A DNA stretch of 64,000 nucleotides, taken from Undaria pinnatifida (lineage: Eukaryota; Sar; Phaeophyceae; Laminariales; Alariaceae). Position 1 is the stretch's first letter. The number at the start of each line of letters is the position of its first letter. Location of the stretch: contig JABAKD010000016.1 of NCBI GenBank assembly GCA_012845835.1, positions 13,241,507 through 13,305,506 of the forward strand, read 5' to 3'. Below are positions 20,045-30,639 of the stretch, in pieces. A model generated the notes under the pieces. It worked only from the letters and a program-made list of their open reading frames with translations, was not told where the DNA came from and did no database searches. A program made the position numbers and the translations under genes.

Positions 20045-20125
20045 CTGTGGGAGTGGTTGGTCAATTTCGTCCCTACTAATAATAAGTCAATGACGCAGGT
20101 TCGAACCCTCCCTATTTAAAAGTAC
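20045..20125 (+). other. tRNA-like sequence with a perfect B-box
   Basis: CAGGTTCGAACCCTCC (20095-20110) has the pol III B-box GGTTCGAACCC and a T-arm-like stem. GTGGTTGGTCAATTT lies upstream at about the D-arm position. A full cloverleaf and acceptor stem could not be drawn, so this is at best a tRNA relic or SINE head. Confidence 0.3.
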
Positions 20126-20224
20126 ATTAAATAGTGCACACTCGCGCTCCAACGTAGGGACTTTTTGCAAATAAAAACGGTTGTTAAAATAATACGAAGC
20201 GACGGAAAGCGCGAGAGTGTGTGT

Positions 20225-20355
20225 GTGTGTGTTCTTCACATTAAACCGTTCTTCTACTCGTCGACATCCAGTACACCCAGTGTCCGTACTGATTCTTCAC
20301 CCTAGAAAGATCAGCTCTGTGGTCACAAGCTACGACACAGAGATAGTGTGAACTA
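20225..20355 (+). repeat. Dispersed repeat family F, copy F1
   Basis: TGTTCTTCACATTAAA, TCGACATCCAGTACA, CAGTGTCCGTACTGAT, TAGAAAGATCAGCTCTGTG and CACAAGCTACGACACAGAGA occur in the same order near 53.74-53.87 and 55.68-55.79 kb (plus strand) and in reverse at 56.39-56.49 kb. Confidence 0.8.
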
Positions 20356-20582
20356 GCAAAGCTCCAATCGCAAAATTCAATGAAATTCGACGACAATACA
20401 AAAAAATGTGAAAAACTGGGAACGTCGAACCCTACGTGCGCGGCAAAAAAGGAAGGCCCGCACCGGGGCAGAGACACACATTTTCATTGTGTGTTTTTTC
20501 GAGCATTTCACCCCAATGACGTCATCAGGCATTAGAGGGCAGCCATCACTCATCGGTACATTCTGCATTACATTTCCTATGG

Positions 20583-20626
20583 GCTAGGGTTAGTGCTAGG
20601 GTTAGGCTGTAGGGTTAGTGTAGTTC
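20583..20626 (+). repeat. Short degenerate telomere-like repeat
   Basis: GGGCTAGGGTTAGTGCTAGG, TTAGGCTGTAGGGTTAGTG: five TAGGG units with irregular spacing, resembling TTAGGG-type telomeric repeat. It is too short and degenerate to be a chromosome end. Confidence 0.5.
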
Positions 20627-20675
20627 CTATTAATAGGATGCCTATTTCCCGGTAGCGGTGATTACCCGAAATTAC

Positions 20676-20786
20676 TATTACGGGGGAGCATAGTAAATAG
20701 GACCTACGGTACACACAAAAACCAATATATTTCCCTATTTTGACCAACAATATTTGGTCCTATTTACTATGGTCCCCCGTAAATAG
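20676..20786. repeat. Small inverted repeat (MITE-like hairpin)
   Basis: The left arm ATTACGGGGGAGCATAGTAA-ATAGGACC (20677-20704) is matched in reverse by 20756-20785. The spacer is about 50 bp of AT-rich DNA. The left arm shows one or two mismatches to the right arm. It is non-coding and no transposase is present. Confidence 0.7.
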
Positions 20787-22370
20787 GGCTGGATTGAGAA
20801 GATAATATTTTTCAGAGGAAATTCCTTTGTGGTACGAGTCGGCATTAAATTATGGTTTTCTTGGCGATGAAGAGGAGATGGAGAGCTCGGACTCCGACGA
20901 CAATGTTGGCTTCGACGTTCGATTTTTCAAGATGGGACTGGTATTATTTGGGGATATAGCGCTGTGCATTATGTTGCGTACGCATGTGATGTTGTGCTGC
21001 GAACGCCGCACATCATGTTTTATATTTCATGATAATGATTGATTTGTCAAGTATGGCGGGCGGAGTCATGGAAGGGATAAAATTAAATAATTATATAGAC
21101 TAATCATGCGAGGTATCACATTCAAATGGAACTGGTGAACTCGGCGCCGATGCAGCTGGGACGTTGGGGTTTCGTTTAGGCGTCCATGTTGATGTTTACA
21201 GTCGCGGATACGGTCGCGATCGCTACACACTTACGCAGCAGCGCACTGCTGTGGCTGCTCGCGTCCTGCTTCGTACTTTGTATCTTTGTATTGCTGATTT
21301 CCCGCGCAACATAAAGTATATTCGTACATCAGATATCGCTATCAGCACTACAGAGTAGTACTGGTTTTCCAATTTTCGATGGACGGCTGCAGGACAAAAC
21401 CAACGAGGGCATGAACAAGTGAAAGATCAACTGAAACCAATGAACGTAACTCAGGCACTCGCATTCTGCCCTCCCACTACTACTGTGTGGAGTGAAAATG
21501 ACTGAAAATGACTGCCCAGAGGCCTGAAAGAATCGTGTACTCGTGCTTGATGTAGTGCATGGACCATCCGGGGATGATAATTCTTGTCCCCCCTCCAAAA
21601 TGACGCCTTTTTTTCCTGGAATGAGAGGAAAAGGGGAAATTTGTAGGAAGAGTGTGAAGGAGTCGTGGTGCCGGATGTTGGGAGGGAAGGGACGCAGGGG
21701 TATCAGCTTCGCTTGGAGACAGCACCGGTTCTTCTTTGATGATTTCTTATTACTGGCGTTGAGCTGTGAGAAGCTCGAAGGAGACAGGAAAGGGGAAGGA
21801 GTGAGAGCATGGGGGTGGGGTGAGGCTCACAGAGTTCGCTTCACCCCAGCATTGCTGCTGTGCTCTCTTCTGGACCTTTACCTATGGAACGTACAAGGAA
21901 TGTTCTCCTAGGTGTGCTATATTCCCAAGAGCGCTTAACGCGCTTACTTCTACCTATCTTGTCCAGAGGAGGACGTTCCATTACCGAGAACGTTCTTGTG
22001 GTATAAGCTAACTATTCTCTACGGGTTATCCGCTTCACTAAGAATATTCCGTTCTAAGGGAATCTTCTTGTGGCCAATAGACCGTAACTCTGCGGACTAT
22101 CTTACCGAATCTATTGCCCGCTATACCGACACTCTATTACAAGAGCTGAAAAAGGCTGATTCCCGGAAATTTTTGGGTTCCAGGTGAGGAAAAACGCCTC
22201 CTTGGTTAGTTCCATCCATGGTGAAAGACACCTGTGACCACGGCTTGCTAAAAATATAGCTGACGGTAAAATAACCTCTTACTACGAGTAGACCTGGAGA
22301 GTAAAAAAGTGATGACTAACATATAGACTATATACATACTTATTGTCATTGTTTATAATATACATACTTC
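20787..22370. other. No supported gene
   Basis: The longest plus frames (20827-21042 with an EEEMESSDSDDN acidic run, 21164-21358, 21543-21911) and a minus frame at 21480-21725 are unrecognised, have no clear splice context and overlap each other. The acidic stretch near 20865-20910 is the most protein-like, but the evidence is not enough for a gene call. Confidence 0.3.
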
Positions 22371-22371
22371 G

Positions 22372-22632
22372 TACATATTATAAAAAACAAAAATACCCTT
22401 CAGCTGTGAGATCGAAGATTTCGTCGAAACTCATATTTTTTGCAAGCTGTGTGTGACACTCCGATCGCGCGTATCACTGGGGATGTGCCCTCGCTAAGGA
22501 TATTATAAAAATAAAAATACACTCCAGCTGTGAGATCGAGGATTTTGTCGAAACTCATCTTTGCAAGCTGTGTGTGATACTCCGATCGCGCGTAGGATAT
22601 AGGTCGGCGACTCCCCTTAAAACTAGCTATAT
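22372..22632 (+). repeat. Family A repeat, tandem copies A4 and A5
   Basis: Two head-to-tail copies, about 22380-22500 and 22505-22632. Each has CAGCTGTGAGATCGA, TCGAAACTCAT, TTGCAAGCTGTGTGTGA and ACTCCGATCGCGCGT. A5 continues into AGGTCGGCGACTCCCCTTAA, the distal part seen in A6. Confidence 0.9.
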
Positions 22633-23415
22633 ATGATACATGTACTTCTAACTTGGTCAACAATGGTAAAACACGACCAGTAATGAACACAGATACAGCA
22701 GTTGCAACTATGGATACGGCTACGCCGCCAACAGCACCTGCGGGATAACAACAGCAGTGGTCAATAATTTTCTGCGGGCAAAACACGCGCTCGGGTGTGC
22801 GCCGAATCACTTCGACCCCGTACTCGTGTGCCTGGAAACGAGTCAACATTCCTGCTCTAACGGGTAACACGCCAGGTACACCGCACACACCATCCAGCAG
22901 CCAACCACTATTCACAGCATTACACCAGGAATCGTATCCACCAACACGTACGTAGCTAATATGTGGCATGCATACTCCACGCTTTACGCTTCTGACCTTG
23001 CATCTTTACAGCGCCCTCGCAAGCGGCTACACTACCGTTACCGCTGTAAAACTGCGAAGTATTAGTGATATAGGCTATATTAACGCTTTTGGAGCAACTT
23101 GATTCCAGGAAATTTCTTCGATTCCGAGTCGTAACAGTACTGTACTAACTGTAGATACGCTAAATTACACAGGGCGGTAGTTTGTTCGACCCGTACGCCA
23201 TAACCCCGACCAGAACCCGAACCCGAACCAGAACCAGAACCACAACCGGAACTAGAACCAGAACCCTTACGCTATGGGGTGGCCTGTGCGTGGATGCTGT
23301 GGACTGTGAAGCTGTGAAGGCTCTACGTTGATTCGGCCGGCGTGGATGCTGTGCTTTGGAAAGACGCACCACCCATAGAATTTTCCTCGTGTTTTCTCTT
23401 CTACAAATCACTAAT
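22633..23415. other. No supported gene
   Basis: This holds a minus 189-codon frame ending in the A4/A5 copies; its first part (22969 downward) has ordinary composition but is unrecognised. An AACC(A/C)GA word array lies near 23210-23265. Confidence 0.35.
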
Positions 23416-23850
23416 ATGGACTGGTCGTTTCAGATCCTGGCACCCTTGGGACTGGCGAGGGTTTCACCCGCTTCAGCTCTTGGTGCCATAGGGACTGGCG
23501 GGCGAGAACTCAGTCATTTCGGCTGTTGGTACCGCTCGGACTGGCGAGGATTCAGCCACAGCAATTTGACTCCTGGTACATTGGGACCGGCGAGGACTCA
23601 ACCATTTCAGCTCTTGGTACACTTGGGACAGGCGAAGCCTAGGTCGTTTCAGCTCCTGGTACCGTTGGGACTGCCAAAGTTTCAGTCATTGGAGCTCCTG
23701 GTACCCTTGGGACTGGTGAGGACACGAAAATAAAAACTGTTGGCATCCTTGGGGTTGGCGAGGACCCAGTCGTTTCAGCCACTCGTTCGCTTGGGACTGG
23801 GCGAGGATCCAGTCATTTCAGCTCCTGGTGTACATATATACCCTTGGGAC
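23416..23850 (+). repeat. 42-bp minisatellite, partly open as 14-residue repeats
   Basis: About ten imperfect 42-bp units of the form TTTCAGCTCCTGGTACCCTT-GGGACTGGCGAGGACTCAGTCA follow one another. Because 42 is a multiple of three, a plus frame (23356-23733) stays open and reads SFQLLVPLGLARTQ-like units before stopping in the eighth. Whether any of it is translated is unknown. Confidence 0.85.
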
Positions 23851-24317
23851 TAAGTCCTCCAAAATGACTAGTACTGACGAGTCATTGACTGGGTCCCGAG
23901 GACAGATGCCGGTACTCTGACGACCAAACGAGTACCATGTGCGCACCCAGTAACTGCTTGCGTTCTGCATTATATGATATCCGGTTTGCTGTTTGCACAC
24001 TATTTGCTGCTACGTACTGCTTTCACGCGTTTGGGCGCAACACCCGCTCATGTCCCCATACACGCACTTGTTTGTCATGACTTCTTAGAACATGTTGGCG
24101 ATGGAGATATTTCGGTCATATATGCGATCTTGCTGGGATTATTATTTTTTGCCTCGTAGATACGTATGAATAGTCGAAGCAACGGCCTACGGCCATGCAG
24201 ACGGATAACCTCTTGCTGCGATGTCACGTGACGTGCACAGGGTGCATTGCTAAAAACCAGTGCCCGCTGGTACCTCGAAACAAATCGTTTTTTTGTCCAG
24301 TCACGCCAAGCGATTTT

Positions 24318-24386
24318 GACTGCCTTACGTGGGGATACCGCCTTATATAGGGATACCGCATTATATAGGGATACCCCCTTATACAG
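24318..24386 (+). repeat. Short tandem repeat, about 20 bp unit
   Basis: GGGATACCGCCTTATATA, GGGATACCGCATTATATA and GGGATACCCCCTTATACA occur in series. Confidence 0.8.
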
Positions 24387-25245
24387 CCTTATTGGGGGAC
24401 CCAGTGTCTCATGAGCACAGCGTGGGCTCCGGGGGACACAGCTTCTGCCACAGGACTCCGCGGACACGCCGGACTGTCCCTGCCGCACCCAAGCACTCTC
24501 CGAACGACACCCCGGGGGGTTCCCGGACGGCGATCTGCGGGCTGGGCGACAGCTGGCGAGCTGATCGCTGGTGGCGGGTTGGGGAACAAAAAACAAGCGG
24601 AATGAGGCGCGTTGCCAAGAAACGTCTTTCGGTCATCTCTTGTAACACCGGTTCTGCAACACAGATTTGCAAAAAATCCATTAATAGTACACCCGAAACT
24701 GGCGATTTTTCAGGCTTCCAATTTTCGGATACTTGTAGCTGGGTTTCGGGTCGGCGCCTGCCCTGAACACGGGGGCCCGGTGTCGGCAAAAAATGTAGCC
24801 TTGAGGCGCGTGCTACGATTGAGGTAGCAATTTTCGACTGATTTTTTTGGTTCTGGATTTTTTTGGCTCCTCAACCCCAAATCGCCGGAAATGCGTCATT
24901 TTTTTTTCACAATAGTTCTCGTCGTGTACCTTAATAGGCCATAATGGGGATTTTTCGATTCTTCATCCGGTCTTACGAGTAGCAGTTTTTTTTTCTCTTC
25001 TCCAAATCAGCTGTTGCCTTAGAGAAATATATTAACCTCCCAAATTTGAGTAACCTCAGAAAAAAAGTGGTGCACCTCTTATCACAGTACGCGTCCAAAA
25101 AAAGGCATCCGGATTTTGGTTTTCCATGCGTTAGGGGGGTAAGAAGCGTGTAGCAAGCCGAAAACAGCAGTAGTAGTGCCAGATACAAGACACGCATCAT
25201 ACACATCTATCTGCTGAGCAAGCAACACTTACCACAGGCGTACTC
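24387..25245. other. No supported gene
   Basis: Overlapping plus and minus frames at 24.1-24.83 kb are GC-driven and mutually exclusive. None is recognised. Confidence 0.35.
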
Positions 25246-25307
25246 GTGCTGCTGTCGCTTGTGTCCCGCTACCCACTGGCACACACCTCGGGCTTCACCA
25301 CAAGCCG

Positions 25308-25767
25308 ATGGGACCGGGTAGTGATGGTGACGACTACGAGAGTCTTGCGCAGTCGCGATTGCAGCATTCGCCAAAACCCAAACCACGCACACTACTCGTT
25401 GGTGTCGAGGACGAGGATAGCCGCCGTCTGCGACATGTCGTTGGTGATGAACGAGACCGACGGGAGCGAGGGGGAAGACGACCCTCCTCCCGTCCAGCGC
25501 ACACGGCGTGTTTTCCCTCGCTCCACCTACAACGCTTTATCTGCGTGCACTGAGACGCTCTGGTGCGGCGAACTCGTACAAGTACTACGTAGTCGAGCGA
25601 TCGCCGTTGTTGATTATGTTGCGAGAAATTTGTCCAAAATACAATCGGTAAACTCGGGTGCCAGTATATGGGTTGTCGATCCGACTCTGCCCGTCTGGTT
25701 CTGCGACCCGAAAATCCATCTCATTTCCGGATTCGGACACGCTATTGTAAGAGATAGTCATGATTGA
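25308..25767 (+). CDS. Unrecognised coding-like segment
   Basis: Two plus frames overlap. One, from ATG 25308, reads MGPGSDGDDYESLAQSRL. The other (ending at 25767) reads MNETDGSEGEDDPPPVQRT, then YNALSACTETLWCGELV, VVDYVARNLSKIQSVN and VWFCDPKIHLISGFGHAI. The second has balanced composition and could be an exon. A minus frame over 25585-25827 also looks protein-like, so strand is not settled. No known domain. Confidence 0.25.
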
Positions 25768-25879
25768 GATAACTCGAGCTGGGCTTTCAACACAGCAGCT
25801 AACAAAGAGGACATTCTCTCTCGTCACACCGAGCTACTCTGCGAGTGCGAGTTATACAGCCCAAGTCTACGGCAGGGCT

Positions 25880-26255
25880 CTTCGGATACAACAGGTGGTA
25901 TCTACTACATACACGATACCCAAGCGCTCTCCCCGCCAGACCTCGAGCATGCGAGACTCCGGCTTCGGGGTTGCAAAAACTGTGCGCTGTGTTGACCTGC
26001 TGTGTGTGTTCTCTGTAATTTTTTTGTTCAAATGCTTTTCGTCTGTGGCTGGTCTCTGGTCCCAGTCAGGGTGCTAAGCTATTCGAAAACGCCGCAGCGA
26101 CCACAAACAAACGAAAAAAAAAACACACACACACACACAAGACACAGAGCAACACAGCACACAGCATTTGCAACCCCGAAGTAAGAGCCTCGCATCGAGG
26201 TCTGGCGGGGAGAGCGCTTGGGTGCAGTAGAGGCCACCTGTTGTGTCCGTAAGAC
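25880..26255. repeat. Long fold-back inverted repeat, about 140-bp arms
   Basis: The left arm, about 25885-26020, is matched in reverse by 26115-26255. Shared blocks are ACAACAGGTGG, CCCAAGCGCTCTCCCCGCCA-GACCTCGA, TTCGGGGTTGCAAA and TGCTGTG(T)GTTG. The spacer is about 95 bp. Identity is high in the middle of the arms. The CA/GT and A/T runs are also mirrored near the centre. Confidence 0.85.
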
Positions 26256-26454
26256 AGTGGCCGAAATCGTTCCCAAGCTTGTTTACAAGATGAACGGGAG
26301 CACGCAGGATGTGTACGACGTGCCAGCGGAGATTACAAAAGCTGTTGATGACTTCGTCGTGCCGAAGCGTTATCGACGAAAAGGGGCTGGCGACGCGTCG
26401 TTCATGTACTCTAGTGCTTTTTGTCCCTCCCTCGATCCAGCCCTTGGAATATAG
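26218..26454 (+). CDS. Unrecognised small open frame next to the fold-back
   Basis: It reads TVAEIVPKLVYKMNGSTQDV, then YDVPAEITKAVDDFVVPKRY and DASFMYSSAFCPSLDP before a stop. Composition is protein-like. The first third overlaps the right arm of the inverted repeat. Could be a terminal exon. Function unknown. Confidence 0.25.
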   Translation: MGAVEATCCVRKTVAEIVPKLVYKMNGSTQDVYDVPAEITKAVDDFVVPKRYRRKGAGDASFMYSSAFCPSLDPALGI

Positions 26455-26659
26455 GGTGGTTTTGTAGTAGGCTGTCACCCAGCCAAAAAACACCGGTAGG
26501 GTGTTTCTTCAAAAGAAATTTGTCGCGGTCCTTGGACGCACCTAAGATCACACACACTACCAGGAATATAGTAGCGTCTACCGGCAGGCCCACTCAGTAG
26601 ATAGCTGCCGCCAGTACAGTACATACTGTTCTAGTGCCCAGCCCCATCGATTTTACGTT

Positions 26660-26895
26660 TTTTTGGAAGGGTACATACCCGGGTGCATACCCGGGGTACA
26701 TACCCGAGTACCTACCCGTACCCGCACTTTCGTACGGACCACGATACCTTACTTAAAGCTTAGGTACGATACGTACGTCTTACTTATCCGGGTAAAGGTA
26801 CGAGTATACCTGTCGACGAAATACCCGGGGTTAGATGCGAGCTTGTGGACGACCTCTATGCCTTACCCGAGCTTTAGGGACGTCAGGTACGGACC
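26660..26895. repeat. Degenerate TACCCGGGTA-type repeats
   Basis: TACCCGGG, TACCCGAGTA and TACGTACG words recur through this stretch, several of them palindromic. Related words recur at 49.0-49.3 kb. Confidence 0.5.
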
Positions 26896-27928
26896 CCGAT
26901 ACCTTGACCACTTCGAGACTGTAGAGCAAAATTTTGGCGACGAAAATGGACGATTCCGGCATCGGCCACTGCTGGTTGGCGAAGATAACATTGGTGTCCG
27001 AACGGCAACAATGCAACGAAAAAGACTACTCGTACGGGACGGGTGTGCAACATGGTTCTACTCGCACTGCTGCGCGCTCACGCTACTGGCAGATAATTGA
27101 AAACATCGCAATCGTCGTTTTTTTGGTCGCTATACTACAATCAAGATATATACGGGCCCCAAAGGAGCTAGCTATGTGTTAGGTACGCAAGGTACGTATT
27201 ATGATCCTATCAATAGGGCTGTTACGGACACAGGCCACCCAACGCTGGTCTAGTTTTTAAGCTCATGCCTCTAACTCGAATTTGCGGAGAGAACGAGTCC
27301 TGCCGTCGACGCCATAAACTCACAGCTGACGCTGACGTACTCAATAAAAATACCGTAACGACGTCGTCAGCTGTTAGCTCGACGACTTCAGGGTCGATAC
27401 TCATCAGTCATCTATCTTTGCAAGCTGCGTACCACATCGATCGCCCGTCTTTAGTAAGTTTTATAGTCAAAACTTAACATAAGATGATATTGTATTATGT
27501 CATACTACATCATGTACAACCAAATGGCGTACCAATAATGATCTGAACACTTTGATGTACTAATAACTTGTCGATAAGTGATGTTTTATTTGGTAGTAGT
27601 AGGGTACCGGTTGATCTACCTTATTAAAGTAGTAATAGGGTAATTGCGTGCTACCAGAGGTAGTTAGTTTGACCAAAATCCAATATATCTTTTTCTCATT
27701 GTACTTTCACCGAGGACCAACGCCCGAATGGGTAGGGTGGACCGTAACTGGACCAAGTCCGGCGGAAGGCCATCTCCCATGGCCAGGGGTTTTGTTAGTG
27801 GGTGAGCTTACGCATGTCCCACACTACCCGGAAATATGACATTCCGGGTGGCTATCTCCACCGAAACTGACCCTCAGGGGACAGGCCGGGTCGACATACG
27901 CTCGCATCCGTATACAGCGGCAGCCTGC
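26896..27928. other. No supported gene
   Basis: A plus frame at 26934-27182 has a possible membrane segment (ENIAIVVFLVAIL) but no other support. A short family A-like word (TTTGCAAGCTGCGTACCACA) is at 27418-27437. Confidence 0.3.
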
Positions 27929-28136
27929 GCTGCCGGGGTTGTAACGAAGACCACTGATAGGGACAGCTTACGCTATACCTACAATGGGACCCGAAGGGTG
28001 CGCCAGCTAGCGTTGGGCTGCGAAAGCAACTGAGTTAAATCGACACACTACGCGTATGAAAATACGTGGAAGTGTGGTGAGCTAAAGCTTTATTTTTCCC
28101 CATCCGCCGGAGGATAAAAAAAAAAAAAAAAAAAAA
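27929..28136 (+). repeat. Poly(A)-tailed retroposon, copy R2
   Basis: Same unit as R1 (3522-3314). It begins TGCCGGGGTTGTAACGAAG, includes ACAATGGGACCCGAAGG and AAATACGTGGAAGTGTGGTG, and ends CCGCCGGAGGAT followed by 21 A (28116-28136). The long intact A tail suggests a younger insertion than R1. Confidence 0.8.
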
Positions 28137-29190
28137 CTTTCTACTCGTATACTGCCGTAGCATGTACATGGCGGATGGTTTGTGTGTGGATGGTTTCATC
28201 TGGGTTGTTGGTACTTGCGGTATAATACACGGGTAAGTTTGTTCTATAATGGTGGGTTTTGGCATACTTCGGAAGTAGGCAGCGAACTTTGAACAAGATG
28301 CAATACATGCGTTTCTTACGGCATTTTCTACTGATATGTTCATGCTGCTTCTCCAGTATATACATGGACACTGGTTCGTGGGTGGATGGTTTTATCATTG
28401 TTGTTGGTACTTGTGATATAATACTTGGGGCAAGTTTTTCCGCCTGATGAAAGCGGTCCTGTTATTTTATTGTTTGTTACATGCAGCATTTAATTATTTT
28501 TTTTCACTATAATGGTGGTTTTGGCATACTTACGGAGTACACCGACAGTTTTCAGTAGTTATCTATACACTCCACGCGGCGAATTTTGAGCGAGATCCAA
28601 GATATCAGATCCTTACTGTACGTTCTACTAATATTATACTCGTACTTCTCTAGCATATGCATGGTGCATGATTTGGGGATGGATATGTTACAGACACAGG
28701 CCACCCTTCAGGTCCCTCTACTAGGCAAGTTCCACGTTGGTCACTCACTTGCACCTGGCATTAGTTGTATTAGTCACAGGTCACGGATAGAACTAAGCGC
28801 TGAACGCGCTGCAAATCCATGGAGCAAATGCATCATCCCCTTTTTTCTATACGCTCATGCCTTCAAAGGCACGTGAAACCCTTTATATCGTTTCCATATC
28901 CTACATATTACGCCTTGTTAGGCTCCCAGTGCAACACCATAACATAACGACATCGATACCTTACCAAAGTACCAGGGGGCTTCGCCGCGGCGGGTTGACG
29001 CCCGCCTGCGGCTCCGCGCATGCCCTTGAGAGGAGGTAAACGAAGCGGAGAGGGACCGTAGAAGCGACAAGATACTGCCAAGGGGTACTGTGTGTTATTG
29101 GATCAGTTCATAGTATTGCAAGTATGAGTGTGGAGTGGGTTTGTATATATTGAACGGACAAAGCAATGGAACGGTCGGGAGGGCGAGAAA
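28137..29190. other. No gene; partial internal duplication
   Basis: Blocks such as TGTTGGTACTTG.GATATAATAC, TATAATGGTGG.TTTTGGCATACTT and CATGCTGCTTCTCCAG recur (28208 vs 28405; 28246 vs 28509; 28342 vs 28641), showing an old degenerate duplication of about 200-300 bp. Elsewhere nothing is seen. Confidence 0.45.
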
Positions 29191-29605
29191 TCCATTATTA
29201 TCCTTTTATACAAGAGCTCCGCATGGGTGCCGGCATTCGCCGGCACCCATGCTTCGCGTAGGGCAGGGTAGCACTTCGACCTGTTCGATTCAATATTCGA
29301 TAAAAAGTACAAACCGTCACCACGCAACACATAGTCTACGCGTGTAGAATGTAAACAAAAGCCAAGAGATCGATATGGACTAACGGTGGTGGACTACCTG
29401 GTACTTCTGCCGTTTCTTGCATGAATCCGATTCCGTGCCCACGCAGACTGACCCTCTAGTCTGGCCACGAAGAGACGTTTCGAGTGCGTTTCATGTTTTG
29501 ATTCAACCAAGCGTCCAGGACCAGCAAGGGGGTGGCTATGTATGCTGCATGTTCTCTACCTAGCTACTGCGAGGCGCGCACTGAGCCAGCTTCTGCTACA
29601 CCAAG

Positions 29606-30283
29606 AGACTGAAGTCTGGGTCTGGCCATCATTGTCTTGAAATTTGTGGGCCTTCCAATGGCCGTCACAAAATACGGTAAGACCGCCCTGACTTCTTCGC
29701 CATGTTGTGTTTTCTCCCCAGTGCCATTGATGATGCACTTGATACCCTCTATAGTCAGTTCCTAGGGTCTGCTAGTATGACATTTTTTTCTCTTTCCCTT
29801 CTCTTGTTTCCTCTTCTTGTCTTGTCTTTCCTTGCTTTTCTTGTCTTTTTATTTCCCTTCCTTTTTCGTTTTTTCGCTTCCTTGTCTTTTCTTTCCTTTC
29901 CTTTACCTTCTTTTCTTTTCTTTATTTATTTTCCCAACTGACTTGCGTCTGTCGTGCGTATGCGTAGTGATATGTACTACGTGCAATATATATGTGGTCG
30001 TTCTTGCGTGGCGAGCGGTATAGTCGGTTTTTCCAGGCGCGAGTAGTGAGACGTGTGCACCAGTATGGACCTGGCACATCATGGGCTGACTCCCGATTTC
30101 ACTTTTATATGTTTCTGGTGGAGGCATGAATTGCGCCAGCTGTGATATATGCGTATACCACCTTTGGTTTGTTTGTGTTATTTCCCTGGGGTATTGCTCA
30201 GCTCCAGAGTGACTGGAGCCTGTCCTGTGACCACGGACTTGATTATGCGAGTTAATGTGAGAACAACAACAAACAACAACACC
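29606..30283 (+). mobile_element. Nested (AAC)n-tailed insertion in repeat B2
   Basis: In B1 the sequence passes directly from CAGCTTCTGATAC to ACCATGCATGATAG. In B2 these are separated by 678 bp that end in GTTAATGTGAGAACAACAAC plus more AAC. ACACCA appears at both edges, consistent with a short target-site duplication. The insert has a long CT-rich tract (29780-29935) and no convincing ORF. The 3' end recurs at 13640-13690. Confidence 0.75.
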
Positions 30284-30330
30284 ATGCATGATAGTTATCT
30301 ACATCCGAGGCTCGCAGACCGACTGTCTGT

Positions 30331-30540
30331 GTGCATAGTCTGATCGTGGAGAGACTTGCTGGCGGTATTCTATTAATAGGCGTGAAACACGGTGTCGCTG
30401 TCTTCGTCGTTCAATTCCTCGAATGCTATTATAATGCTGCAAATTGTTGCTCTCTGGTAGATAGAGTATTAGTAGTACGCGATAGCACTGCACTAAGAAT
30501 TTGGCAGTTAAAAAATTCAGGCTTGAGTTTTAGACGAAAA
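30331..30540 (+). CDS. Small conserved open frame in repeat B2, function unknown
   Basis: It reads MHSLIVERLAGGIL, then VKHGVAVFVVQFLECYYN, VDRVLVVRDSTALRIW and NSGLSFRR. This is the counterpart of the minus frame at 155-358. Its frame stays open across a 6-bp length difference between copies, a weak sign of coding constraint. Confidence 0.25.
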
Positions 30541-30639
30541 AACAAACAAACATATGTTACCTGGTATGGCCTTTTTGTCTCATCGCTGGTCGCCCATTGG
30601 CCAGGGATACTGCATAAAGCAATCGTCATCTGGGGATGA

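Noticed and set aside
19705-20064. 119-codon minus frame
   Set aside because: It is made wholly of the TATAG satellite; the peptide is a Tyr/Ile/Leu/Thr repeat.
20583-20626. Chromosome end
   Set aside because: There are only about five degenerate TAGGG units, with genes and repeats on both sides.
29215-29256. Family B hairpin as a Helitron 3' end
   Set aside because: The hairpin fits, but no CTRR follows within about 15 bases and the sequence beyond is a TA run. No 5' TC end or Rep/helicase ORF was seen.
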